NCBI RefSeq assembly: GCF_000154725.1
Contig: NZ_DS544873.1
Location: forward strand, 4,886,649-4,950,648
Direction of reading: 5' to 3'
Length of the DNA: 64,000 nucleotides
DNA from: Kordia algicida OT-1
GTDB taxonomy: Bacteria; Bacteroidota; Bacteroidia; Flavobacteriales; Flavobacteriaceae
Below are positions 18,113 to 26,794 of this stretch, in pieces (within the stretch, counting starts at the first letter, position 1; each line of letters opens with the position of its first letter). The position numbers were made by a program, and so were the translations under genes. The notes below the pieces were generated by a model. That model searched no databases. It was given only the letters and a program-made list of their open reading frames with translations, and was not told the origin of the DNA.

Positions 18113-19513
18113 TTAAAACATTTTCTTGTAATCTTTTGGGTTGATCGTTTTGCTGATATGATCTTTGATTTCAATAATTTCACTTTTCATGTTGCCTTCG
18201 TTTGACTGCATCGAATATTCCATGATGTGTCCTTTGATGACTTCATTGTTTTGTATGAACCAATTAGGTAAGTTGATGTTTGGCGCTACCCAAAGCTGCA
18301 TTTTTGCATTTGAATCAGACATTGTGTATTCGTGGCATTCTGCTCCCAAAATTGTTTTGGTTTTCCCAGTTTTGGTCAGTTTTGTATAATCGAAGTTTGC
18401 CATTTTATCGGTTGGATTCTCCATTTTTTGTCCCATCATTCCGCCAGACATGCGCATTTTCATTCCAGCTGATTCTACAAAAATGTGTGTGTTTCCTTTG
18501 TCCATCACAATAATAGATTCACCATTCATTTCTCCTTCACTATATTCACTCATATCAGCTTTCATCCCAATATATGTTGCATTCGGATTGATGAGATAAG
18601 ACATTTTATAGGTTCTATTTTGCTCTGAAACCGTAATTTTTGTCACTGTTTCATGTGTAAAATGATACGAGCCTGACGCAATATTGCTCGTTTTGTAATT
18701 TGGAACGCTCGTTTTTGTGGTCGTTTTAGATGAATTTTCATTAGTGTTCTTAACGATTGTTTCTTCATTGATAAATTTTGGTGTTTTTGAGTCAATTCCG
18801 CCTGTAACAGAAGCTTCAAAAAATGTCTCCGAATAGTCATCGGTATTTGCTTTTCTGATGACTTCTCTCAACGTAACTTTTCCAGAAAAACTAATCTGAA
18901 TTGTTTCGTCTGAAAGTACATCAATAGCGACTTCACCTTTTGAAATTTCGTAGTTTTGGTAATCGTCTGTCACTGCGCGCTTAAAACCGTTTTCAGTTTT
19001 TTTATTGTAAGGTAATTGCGGATCGTACCCAAGTTTTAAGGTAGCTTCTTGAGGAATTTTAAAGACTTGTTTGCCACGATTTTTGGCTTCTTCTGTATCA
19101 TGTTTTAGATTTTTATCAGTTTTTATTGTTAAGATAAAACCATCATAAATATCTGCTTCATGCGACCACCAATTTCCGCGCATAGTATACCCTGAATTGG
19201 TTTTGCTAACGTTTATTTGACTTACTTCTGTGATTTCTACACTACCAAATTTTTTGGAATGTTTGATGATGATGTCTCCAAAATCTTTTGTGTTTTTTAT
19301 TTTGGTATTTTTCGTTTCGGAATCTTTTTTTCCTTCTACAGCATCGTCAATCGTTTTATCAACTTTCTTATCTATTTTATTAATGATATCATTTTCAGCC
19401 TTTTCAACTTTTTCTTTTGCCTTCTTTTTTAATCTTTTAAATAATTGTGCATCAGCATGTTGAAATGTTCCTAAACAAAAGATAAAAAGGAGTACGTGTA
19501 ATTTTGATTTCAT
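18113..19513 (-). CDS. DUF4412-domain exported protein
   Basis: A signal peptide ends near HADAQ (22). A very Lys/Glu-rich helical segment (about 25-75) follows, then a beta-rich middle. The C-terminal DUF4412 region includes INPNATYIGMKADMSEY, GMKMRMSGGMMGQKM and TILGAECHEYTM. DUF4412 proteins are periplasmic or surface proteins of unknown function, common in Bacteroidota. It is the first gene of the run toward the CHAT gene and is divergent from the ECF sigma gene with 106 bp between starts. Confidence 0.85.
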   Translation of the reverse strand: MKSKLHVLLFIFCLGTFQHADAQLFKRLKKKAKEKVEKAENDIINKIDKKVDKTIDDAVEGKKDSETKNTKIKNTKDFGDIIIKHSKKFGSVEITEVSQINVSKTNSGYTMRGNWWSHEADIYDGFILTIKTDKNLKHDTEEAKNRGKQVFKIPQEATLKLGYDPQLPYNKKTENGFKRAVTDDYQNYEISKGEVAIDVLSDETIQISFSGKVTLREVIRKANTDDYSETFFEASVTGGIDSKTPKFINEETIVKNTNENSSKTTTKTSVPNYKTSNIASGSYHFTHETVTKITVSEQNRTYKMSYLINPNATYIGMKADMSEYSEGEMNGESIIVMDKGNTHIFVESAGMKMRMSGGMMGQKMENPTDKMANFDYTKLTKTGKTKTILGAECHEYTMSDSNAKMQLWVAPNINLPNWFIQNNEVIKGHIMEYSMQSNEGNMKSEIIEIKDHISKTINPKDYKKMF

Positions 19514-19619
19514 AATTAATACGTTTGTTTATCCTTTTGTATCTTTAGCAAGCATAATATTAACAGCTACGCAAAAAAAAATTATTCTATTGTTAATATT
19601 TTAATCCTTTTCATCACTA

Positions 19620-20165
19620 ATGAGTAGAAATAGTACAGAGACTGAATTGCAAAGGTTGTTACGATCTGATGATAAGAAGGCTCTCGAAACTATATATGTT
19701 ACCTACAAAAATGAGTTTTTAAACTATGCTAAAAAGTATCGTTTAGACAGATTTAGTGCATTAGATGTTTATCAAGATGCAATTATTGCTATGCATCACA
19801 ATTTTGTGTCGTCGCAATTGGTGTTGACTTCAAGCTCTATTAAAACATATTTGTTTGGTATTGGAAAATTTAAAATTTTAAAGAGATTAAAAGAAGAAGA
19901 TAAGTTGTTAAGCGTGGAAACACCAGAGGAAGGATTTACAGACATTCGCATTGAAGATACTTCTCCATCGGAACGCTCTGTGTTACTGAGTTCGCATTTG
20001 AAGAATATTTCTGAGAGTTGTAGAAAGGTACTAGAGTTGTTTTATTATCGAAATTTAACCGTCGAGGAAATAGTTCAACTTACCGATTATAAAGACGGAA
20101 ATACCGTGCGAAGTCATAAATCGAGATGTTTGAAGCGTTTAAAATCTTTATTTAAAATTAGGTAA
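19620..20165 (+). CDS. ECF sigma-70 factor
   Basis: This 181-residue extracytoplasmic-function sigma factor has region 2 with LDVYQDAIIAMHHNF (about 48-62) and region 4 with a helix-turn-helix VLELFYYRNLTVEEIVQLT and TVRSHKSRCLKRLKSLF at the C-terminus. It directs RNA polymerase to a specific regulon. Its stop overlaps the start of the next gene (TAATG), so the pair is translationally coupled, as for sigma/anti-sigma couples. Confidence 0.93.
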   Translation: MSRNSTETELQRLLRSDDKKALETIYVTYKNEFLNYAKKYRLDRFSALDVYQDAIIAMHHNFVSSQLVLTSSSIKTYLFGIGKFKILKRLKEEDKLLSVETPEEGFTDIRIEDTSPSERSVLLSSHLKNISESCRKVLELFYYRNLTVEEIVQLTDYKDGNTVRSHKSRCLKRLKSLFKIR

Positions 20166-20890
20166 TGAATAAGGAAGAAATCATACAAGATTATATTGCA
20201 AATCGCTTGTCGGAAAAAGAGAAGTTGAAGGTGGAAGCGTTGCTAAAAACCGATGAAGAATTACAAGAAATTTATGAAACGCATGTCACATTAGCGGAAG
20301 CTTTTAAGCTTACAAAAAGTGCTGAAATCAAAGAACGTTTGCAAGAATTAGATGCTAATGAAGTAAATGCAACGAAGAAAAAGTGGAATTTTGGCATGTG
20401 GAGTCGAATTGCCGTTGCGGCAGTTTTTATTTTGGGAATTTTCTATACGATCACGCAATTGCAATCAAATGATGATTTTTACGAATTGTATTTTGAAAAA
20501 TGTCCAAATACGTATCTTCCTGTTACAAGAGGAAATACGACACAAGATTTACAAATTCAGGCTTTTATAGCGTATGAAAGTAACGATTTTACTAAAGCTG
20601 TTAAATTGTTTGAAAAACTATTGCAAACTTCCGCCAAAGACAATCTCGATATTCAGTTTTATTATGCGATGTCATTGCTGAATCAAGAGAAATATGAGTT
20701 GGCTTTGAATGAATTAAATACACTTACAAACACTACTTTCGATTATCAAGCAGAATCACTTTGGTATGCAGCGTTGCTTCAACTGAAAAGTGAAAATACA
20801 GCAATTGCAAAGAAGTACCTTTTACAGCTTAGAGAGTTGAATCCTAGTTTTAAATCTGAAAAGGTAGGGATGATTTTAGAGGAACTTTAG
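20165..20890 (+). CDS. membrane TPR protein, probable anti-sigma factor
   Basis: The N-terminal cytoplasmic segment (YIANRLSEKEKLKVEALL, about 10-27) looks like the sigma-binding helices of anti-sigma factors, without the zinc His/Cys. A single transmembrane helix (IAVAAVFILGIFYTITQL, about 82-99) follows. The periplasmic part carries TPR-like repeats (AFIAYESNDFTKAVKLFEKLL). By gene order and topology it should hold the upstream ECF sigma factor at the membrane and sense a periplasmic partner through the TPRs. That role is inference. Confidence 0.75.
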   Translation: MNKEEIIQDYIANRLSEKEKLKVEALLKTDEELQEIYETHVTLAEAFKLTKSAEIKERLQELDANEVNATKKKWNFGMWSRIAVAAVFILGIFYTITQLQSNDDFYELYFEKCPNTYLPVTRGNTTQDLQIQAFIAYESNDFTKAVKLFEKLLQTSAKDNLDIQFYYAMSLLNQEKYELALNELNTLTNTTFDYQAESLWYAALLQLKSENTAIAKKYLLQLRELNPSFKSEKVGMILEEL

Positions 20891-20905
20891 GCTATATAAA
20901 AAAGA

Positions 20906-20933
20906 AAGACGAGTAACTAACTCGTCTTGTTCT
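20906..20933 (+). terminator. terminator hairpin after the sigma/anti-sigma pair
   Basis: AAGACGAGT (20906-20914) and ACTCGTCTT (20920-20928) form a perfect 9-bp stem with a 5-nt loop. The following T-run is weak (GTTCTTT). Confidence 0.75.
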
Positions 20934-21096
20934 TTAACTAACCAATCCAAAATTTATGTGAAATGAAAACAAAGCGTGATTGCTTGTTTTGCTTTCAAAT
21001 AATTTATAACAAACGACGTGCCAAAAATTATTTTTCGTTAAATTTTGAATGCTAAATATTTGTTAATGAAATGGTTCGTAAAAATCGTTTCGTTTC

Positions 21097-23301
21097 TTAG
21101 GTAAGAATATTAGAAATCTTTTTGTAGAAAATCTCAGGATCAAATGGTTTTGAAATAACTTCGTTGAAACCATCTTTTAAGAAATCCCCTTTGTTATCAT
21201 CTAAAGAAATGGCAGTTAAAGCGATAATTGGCGTTGAAACATCAAATTTTCTAATTTCTTTTGTTGCTTCAACTCCGCTAATACCTGGCATGTGAATGTC
21301 CATTAAAATAAAGTCGTAACGATTGCTACGTGCATAATCAATTGCTTGATAACCATCATCCGCGATATCGCAAGTCATGTTTTGCTTGGCAATAATTTTC
21401 TTCGTAATTACTTGATTAATCTTATTGTCTTCTACCAATAATACTTTGAACTTTCTATTTTTGAGATCGGTTTTTTCTTCGTTTGGAGCTTCTGTCGTAT
21501 TTGCTGTTTCTGGTTCAAGTTTCTCTAAAATTAGTGGGAAACGAAAGGTAGATCCTTCTCCTAATTTACTCTCCAACTGAATGTCACTTTCAAGCAATTC
21601 CAACAAGCTTTTTACAATGGTCAATCCTAAACCTGTTCCACCATATTTGCGATTAATTTGTACAGAACCTTGCGAGAAACTATCAAAAATATTTTCCTGC
21701 ATTGCTTGTGAAATCCCGATTCCGTTGTCTTTTATTTCAAATTGAATATGCTGTTGTGTTTCATCTTCTTCCAAAATCTTTGCAGAAATTTCAACAACTC
21801 CATTTTTGGTAAATTTCAAGGCATTGCTTATTAAGTTGATGAATACTTGCGACATTTTTAAATAGTCTCCAACTAGCTTTTCAGGAATACCTTTGTCAAT
21901 ATTTAAAACAATCTTATTGTTATTTTCTTTTGAGGTTTGCGTGAGCGAATTTACAACATCATTCAATATCTTTTTAAGATTCAATGGTGCTTTTTCAACG
22001 GCTAATTTTCTAGCTTCAATTTTATTTACTTGAAGAATATCGTTGATGAAGGTCAGTAAATAATCACCAGAAAATTTTAAGGATTTTAAGTGTTCTTTTT
22101 GGCTTTCACTCGGATTTTCTTCCAATAATAAATGTGTCAAACCTGTTACCGCATACAACGGTGTTCGCAGTTCGTGCGTTACCGTAGATAAGAATTGCGC
22201 TTTCGCTTTCATTGCTTTTTCAGCATTGTCTTTTGCTAATTGCAATTCAGAATTTTTCTTAAGTAATAGATTGTTTGTTTTTACTTTAATCTGATTGTTT
22301 CTGTAAAGTGAAATCGTCAATAAAGAAATAATAATCAGCAATGCCGAACTCAATATTGACGTTAATTTGTTACGTTTTCCTTTTTGGGTAGAATCATCAT
22401 ATTGACGTTCCAATTCTAAAATATGGCGTTTTTGAAACTCGTTATCAAAAGAGGCATTTGCTTCGGCAACACTCTGTATACTTGCCTGATTGTAGATTGA
22501 ATCTTTAACTTTTAAATATAAACTTTGATATTTGTAAGCACTTTTAACATCATCTAAAGCAGCATACGTATCACTGATAATTTTTGAGCTTTGTAGTTTT
22601 ATAATAGGGAAACCGTACGAATTTGCAATTTTTAACGCCGTTTCAGCATTCAGTTTTGCATTTGCGTACTCTTTGATATTTCGATATGCTTTTGCAAGAT
22701 TCAAATGTACTTTTGCACGAAGATAATTTGGTTGATACGGGTCGTTAATTGGTAAAGAATTTTCAAAACGTTCAATGGCACGACTGTTAATTCCCTGACT
22801 TAAGTAAAACAATCCGCGATAATATTTTAATTTATTAATATCGTCGGTAGAATGGTATTTATCAAAAACTACTTCGGCATCACTAAAATGTTTGTCAGCA
22901 TTGCTATACGAAGTATTTCGAGTTGCTGTCAAAGCTCTCAAGACATGATTGTAGCCAAGTCCGAGTGAATCATTAATTTCTTCTTGAATTTGTTTAGCTC
23001 TGCGTAAATAACTTTCTATTTCAGTAGGATTAAAACTATTGTAGTTTTCTTCAATGCCTATTTCTGCACGTAGCATGTAGGCGCGCGCTTTGCTTTTTTG
23101 ATCTTGAATGCTATCAGATAAGTCTAAAATGACGGTCAATTTTTGAAGCGCGTCATTCAACCTTGCCTTCTTTTTATATTCATACACGTCAATAAAAGAG
23201 CGCTCTATACTGTCCTTAATTTTTTCGTTTGATTGGGCTTGGGACAATACAGAGAATAAAGAAAACAATAAAAATAAAACGTGCTTTACTTTACACACCA
23301 T
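21097..23301 (-). CDS. TPR-containing hybrid histidine kinase
   Basis: Signal peptide, periplasmic TPR-like repeats (about 25-300) and one transmembrane helix (ILSSALLIIISLLTISLY, about 315) are followed by a coiled coil. HisKA has the phospho-acceptor His in VTHELRTPLYA (about 375). HATPase_c has DNGIGIS and GTGLGLTIVKSLLE. The C-terminal receiver has phospho-acceptor Asp in FILMDIHMPG (about 666) and Lys in VISKPFDPE. There is no output domain, so the signal must pass to an unlinked phosphotransfer protein or effector. It lies 26 bp after gap but has its own -7 box. Two close paralogues lie at 53395-57784. Confidence 0.94.
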   Translation of the reverse strand: MVCKVKHVLFLLFSLFSVLSQAQSNEKIKDSIERSFIDVYEYKKKARLNDALQKLTVILDLSDSIQDQKSKARAYMLRAEIGIEENYNSFNPTEIESYLRRAKQIQEEINDSLGLGYNHVLRALTATRNTSYSNADKHFSDAEVVFDKYHSTDDINKLKYYRGLFYLSQGINSRAIERFENSLPINDPYQPNYLRAKVHLNLAKAYRNIKEYANAKLNAETALKIANSYGFPIIKLQSSKIISDTYAALDDVKSAYKYQSLYLKVKDSIYNQASIQSVAEANASFDNEFQKRHILELERQYDDSTQKGKRNKLTSILSSALLIIISLLTISLYRNNQIKVKTNNLLLKKNSELQLAKDNAEKAMKAKAQFLSTVTHELRTPLYAVTGLTHLLLEENPSESQKEHLKSLKFSGDYLLTFINDILQVNKIEARKLAVEKAPLNLKKILNDVVNSLTQTSKENNNKIVLNIDKGIPEKLVGDYLKMSQVFINLISNALKFTKNGVVEISAKILEEDETQQHIQFEIKDNGIGISQAMQENIFDSFSQGSVQINRKYGGTGLGLTIVKSLLELLESDIQLESKLGEGSTFRFPLILEKLEPETANTTEAPNEEKTDLKNRKFKVLLVEDNKINQVITKKIIAKQNMTCDIADDGYQAIDYARSNRYDFILMDIHMPGISGVEATKEIRKFDVSTPIIALTAISLDDNKGDFLKDGFNEVISKPFDPEIFYKKISNILT

Positions 23302-23318
23302 GAAGTGTTGAATTTATT

Positions 23319-23326
23319 CAAAAATA
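23319..23326 (-). promoter_or_regulatory. putative -7 promoter element of the hybrid kinase
   Basis: CAAAAATA reads TATTTTTG on the minus strand, a perfect TAnnTTTG box 17 bp before the kinase start in the short gap after gap. Independent transcription is therefore possible despite the close spacing. Confidence 0.45.
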
Positions 23327-23327
23327 C

Positions 23328-24323
23328 TTATTTATTTGAAATATATAGCATTAAATCAATTAATCTGTGGGAATAGCCGATTTCATTATCGTACCAACCT
23401 ACAACTTTTACCATTTTTCCAATTACGGAAGTCATCAAAGAATCAAATGTACATGAATACGGATTGTCAATAACATCAACGGAAACAATTGGATCTTCGG
23501 TATACGAAAGAATGCCTTTTAAATTTGTTTCAGCAGCTTTTTTAAACGCTTTATTGATTTCTTCGATAGAAGTTTCCTTTTTTACGTTGAATGTAATATC
23601 TGTCAGAGAACCATCGGGTACAGGAACACGAATTCCGCAGCCACCAATTACATCCGAAAGTTCTGGAAATATCTTGGTCAGTGCTTTGGCTGCTCCTGTT
23701 GTAGTAGGCACAATGCTTTGACTTGCACCACGCGCACGACGTAAATCGCGATGTGGCTGATCGTGTAAACTTTGATCGGTTGTATACGAGTGAATTGTGG
23801 TAATATATGCTTGTTCAATACCGCACAAATCATTAATTACCTGAATCATTGGTGCGGCGTTGTTAGTGGTGCACGAAGCATTTGAAATGATGGTTTCTGT
23901 TCCTTCTAAAATTTCTTCGTTCACACCCAAAACAACCATTTTAATATCCTCATCTTGTGGCGGAACAGACAAGATAACTTTTTTTGCGCCATTTGTAATA
24001 TGATGTTCTAAAAGTGCTTTTGTTTTAAATTTCCCTGTCGCTTCAATCACAAAATCAACGTTGTAAGGCTTCCAATTAAGTGCTTCAATTGAAGCAATAT
24101 TTGTTACAGGATACGATGTTCCATCAACCAAAATTTCAGTAGTAGTATGACGAACTTCATTTGGCAAAACACCATGAATACTATCGTATTTTAACAAGTG
24201 ACTCAGCGTACGTGTGTCAGCCAAATCGTTAATAACCACAACTTCAATTGTTGGATGTTGTATCAATAAGCGAAATAAATTTCGACCAATTCTTCCAAAA
24301 CCATTAATGGCAATTCTAATCAT
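23328..24323 (-). CDS. gap: glyceraldehyde-3-phosphate dehydrogenase, type I
   Basis: NAD-dependent GAPDH converts glyceraldehyde 3-phosphate to 1,3-bisphosphoglycerate in glycolysis. Features are the nucleotide site INGFGRIGRNLFRLL (6-20), catalytic Cys in SNASCTTN (about 149) with the His of the TTIHSYTTDQ segment, the RRARGASQSIVPTTTGAAKA phosphate site, and the C-terminal WYDNEIGYSHR. The length of 331 is normal. The promoter region holds an inverted-repeat operator candidate (next entry). It could be one of several GAPDH copies, and the cofactor is not decided here. Confidence 0.96.
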   Translation of the reverse strand: MIRIAINGFGRIGRNLFRLLIQHPTIEVVVINDLADTRTLSHLLKYDSIHGVLPNEVRHTTTEILVDGTSYPVTNIASIEALNWKPYNVDFVIEATGKFKTKALLEHHITNGAKKVILSVPPQDEDIKMVVLGVNEEILEGTETIISNASCTTNNAAPMIQVINDLCGIEQAYITTIHSYTTDQSLHDQPHRDLRRARGASQSIVPTTTGAAKALTKIFPELSDVIGGCGIRVPVPDGSLTDITFNVKKETSIEEINKAFKKAAETNLKGILSYTEDPIVSVDVIDNPYSCTFDSLMTSVIGKMVKVVGWYDNEIGYSHRLIDLMLYISNK

Positions 24324-24344
24324 ATGAATGTCGTATTTTTAAGA

Positions 24345-24434
24345 ATGGTAAAATTACATTTTTTTGACTGATTTTTTTAGTAGTTGATGCGCTATGTAAT
24401 TTTTACCATTTTGTATGATAAGGTAAAATTACGT
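24345..24434. promoter_or_regulatory. three-copy inverted/direct repeat in the gap upstream region
   Basis: ATGGTAAAATTACAT (24345-24359), its complement ATGTAATTTTTACCAT (24394-24409, one extra T) and a third copy GGTAAAATTACGT (24422-24434) lie in the 320-bp region 24324-24643 between divergent genes. On the minus strand the first copy contains TAATTTTA, one mismatch from a -7 box for gap, so a regulator bound here would cover the promoter. The rest of the interval is AT-rich with no other feature seen. Confidence 0.55.
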
Positions 24435-24643
24435 GCTAAGTAGTAGGCTGTTTTTAAGATATTTACACCGATAAAAACAAAGTAAGTATTGAAATGCTAT
24501 TTTTTTATTCTCAAAAAACAAAAAAAGAATTGCATCATAACTAACATAGAAAACATTTATTTTTTCTTTTTTTATGTATTTTGAACACCAGTATTAACCC
24601 CTAAGTTGCTAAAAAAGTAACTTTTTCTAAAACCTTAATAATC

Positions 24644-25396
24644 ATGGAATCAACACAATCATCACTAACGTCGTTAGCATGTATTCAAAATTGGGAACAA
24701 TGTAGAACCAACCAATCGTCCATAGAAAATTCACTTTTTACAGGAAATAGTTTTACACTAAAAGTAGGAACGGTAAGTCCAGTTTTTAACAGATTGCACA
24801 TATATATTGGTAAAGCAACTCCAGAAAATGAAAGTGGAGGCATATCTTTTTATGCTGTGCCAAGCGTTTGTGATTACCAATCAACCATACAAACTGAGTA
24901 TGAAAACTATAGCAGTGAGCCTCAAAAAGTAGCAAGGACTTTGCCTGATCTTGTAAATTCAAAATTAGTTCCTGTAGATTTTAAAACAACTCCATTCAAA
25001 TATTCCGCACAAGGAGAATCGCCGTCAGCACAATTATTAATTGATAGTGTGAACAATTGGAATAACGAATCTGTAAGAGCTTCATGGCTAAATGCTAAAT
25101 TTGAAGGCGGACCAAGATATGTCTTAGCTGCATTTGATATTGATGTAAGTGATTTTGAGCCATCGCATGAACATACTTGCTTTTTAGCGTTAAAACCAGA
25201 CGCCAAAAATCCTAACGATTATACAATTGATTTGGTAGTTGTGAATACTGTCACGGGAAATATCTTAAATCTTGAGGAAAATGAAAATAATGTTTCTTTC
25301 AGAGATTTGGCACGTTTAGTTCCACCATTTGGGCAAGCTAAACGTCCGTCTACCAACGAACCTAACTTTGGTGTATACCAAATTGCCAATGAATAA
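24644..25396 (+). CDS. cytoplasmic protein of unknown function
   Basis: I do not recognise a family for this 250-residue protein. It has no signal peptide and no membrane segment. It is rich in Asn, Ser and Pro, with strings such as TPENESGGISFYAVPS, YVLAAFDIDVSDFEP and HTCFLALKPDA that suggest a beta-rich globular fold. It precedes a membrane protein by 15 bp and may belong to the same operon as the sensor kinase and response regulator. A long AT-rich leader with a near-consensus -7 box (TATTTTG at 24588-24594) precedes it. Confidence 0.65.
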   Translation: MESTQSSLTSLACIQNWEQCRTNQSSIENSLFTGNSFTLKVGTVSPVFNRLHIYIGKATPENESGGISFYAVPSVCDYQSTIQTEYENYSSEPQKVARTLPDLVNSKLVPVDFKTTPFKYSAQGESPSAQLLIDSVNNWNNESVRASWLNAKFEGGPRYVLAAFDIDVSDFEPSHEHTCFLALKPDAKNPNDYTIDLVVVNTVTGNILNLEENENNVSFRDLARLVPPFGQAKRPSTNEPNFGVYQIANE

Positions 25397-25411
25397 TGGT
25401 AACAACTCATT

Positions 25412-26068
25412 ATGAATTTTAACACATTTTCAGAAATCATAACAAAAGTAACTCCACTCGTGCTGATATTTGGTGCGAGTGTGGGTTTGTACTATTACAA
25501 ACAGCTGACAAATGTAGCAAAACTGTTGTTTTATTTTTTGTTGGGAAGCTTGTTAATTGATTTGTGTTCTAGGTTGCTGGAAAAAATTTTTAGTAACAAT
25601 TTAATTTTAGTTTTTGTGCTGACGTTACTAGAACTTTTGATTTTTCTGAAATTGTATTATGAGTTGACTCAAAAAAAGAAACTGGTAATTTTCCTATCAA
25701 TTTTTGGAGTCTTATATACCATAATAGAGTCTATTTACGTAAATACCAACGATGTAAAGCTATTTCAACCGTATGCAAAAGCGTTTGGACCTTTACTTAT
25801 TGTGGGAATGACGCTATTGTTTTTCTTTGAATTGATTCGTGATGAAGAAAACTTATTCAAAAGAGAAAATGATTATTTTGTATTGAACAGCATGATTTTA
25901 TGTTTTTTTTCTTTGCAATTTTTGGTCTTTCTTCCGCTAAATTTTTTAGTAAATACTGATATACAACTCACAGGATACATCCTCATCGGGAATATTTTCT
26001 TTATGATTTTGTTTTACCTGTATTTAACTTATTTTATATGGAAACGTGGCAGAAACCTGAAACAATAA
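25412..26068 (+). CDS. polytopic membrane protein in a sensor-kinase operon
   Basis: This 218-residue protein has about seven hydrophobic helices (for example VTPLVLIFGASVGLYYY, LLFYFLLGSLLIDL, FGPLLIVGMTLLFFFEL, YILIGNIFFMILFYLYL) and short loops. There is no enzymatic motif. Its end overlaps the start of the sensor kinase by 31 bp, implying translational coupling. From memory, similar proteins precede this type of kinase in other flavobacteria. A role as signal-receiving partner of the kinase is inference. Confidence 0.75.
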   Translation: MNFNTFSEIITKVTPLVLIFGASVGLYYYKQLTNVAKLLFYFLLGSLLIDLCSRLLEKIFSNNLILVFVLTLLELLIFLKLYYELTQKKKLVIFLSIFGVLYTIIESIYVNTNDVKLFQPYAKAFGPLLIVGMTLLFFFELIRDEENLFKRENDYFVLNSMILCFFSLQFLVFLPLNFLVNTDIQLTGYILIGNIFFMILFYLYLTYFIWKRGRNLKQ

Positions 26069-26789
26069 TCTTTTGGATTACCATCGTTGCTTTGTTTGTC
26101 ATTGTCTTACTAACGGTGATTATTTTCTTGATACGTGCCATTTTTAAGAAAATCATCACGCAAGAGAAAAAGAAGCAGCCATACAATTAAACAACCAAAA
26201 GAGTTTGCTGGAAACGACTATAAAAACACAAGAATTAGAACGTCATCGGATTGCCGCAGATATTCACGACGAACTGATTGGAAAGTTGACCGCATTGAAA
26301 ATGGAGCAAGAAATCACTCAGAAAGATCCCAAAACGATTGAAGCACTTCATCAAAGTATCAATATCGCACGCAGAATCTCACATGATTTAAGTCCGCCGT
26401 TAATCGAATTTACTTTATTACCAGATTTAATTAAAGAACTGCTAGATCCGTGGGAACAACATCTACTCATTGATACCAAATATGACATTCGCTCGGAAAT
26501 CAACGATACCGATGAATTTAAAGTGCAAATTACGCGACTCGTTCAGGAAATCATCACAAATATCATAAAACACGCCAATGCAACTAGAATGTATCTACAT
26601 CTAAAACAAACAAAAAATTACATGGCATTGCGTATTGGCGACAACGGAAAAGGCTATGATGTTGCCAAACAAAGCAAAGGTTTGGGAACAAAAAATATAG
26701 AAACGCGCGTGCAATATTTAAAAGGTCAGTACAAAGTAAAATCTCAGATTGGAAAAGGAACCACAAGTCTATTTCTATTTAAAAACTAA
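26038..26789 (+). pseudogene. sensor histidine kinase with apparent -1 frameshift
   Basis: Reading from ATG 26038 gives a membrane helix (IIFWITIVALFVIVLLTVI) and the start of a linker, ending at TAA 26188 after 50 residues. The kinase continues in the -1 frame: AAIQLNNQK, then the HisKA_3-type box RIAADIHDELIGKL, LVQEIITNIIKHANA (N box) and GDNGKGYD (G box), to the stop at 26789. The frames join at GAGAAAAAG (26164-26172): one more A, or a -1 slip, restores the expected QEKKEAAIQL. All catalytic boxes are intact and the cognate regulator follows 5 bp later. It may be a recent disruption, a programmed or transcriptional slippage site, or a sequence error. Confidence 0.8.
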
Positions 26790-26794
26790 AAAAC

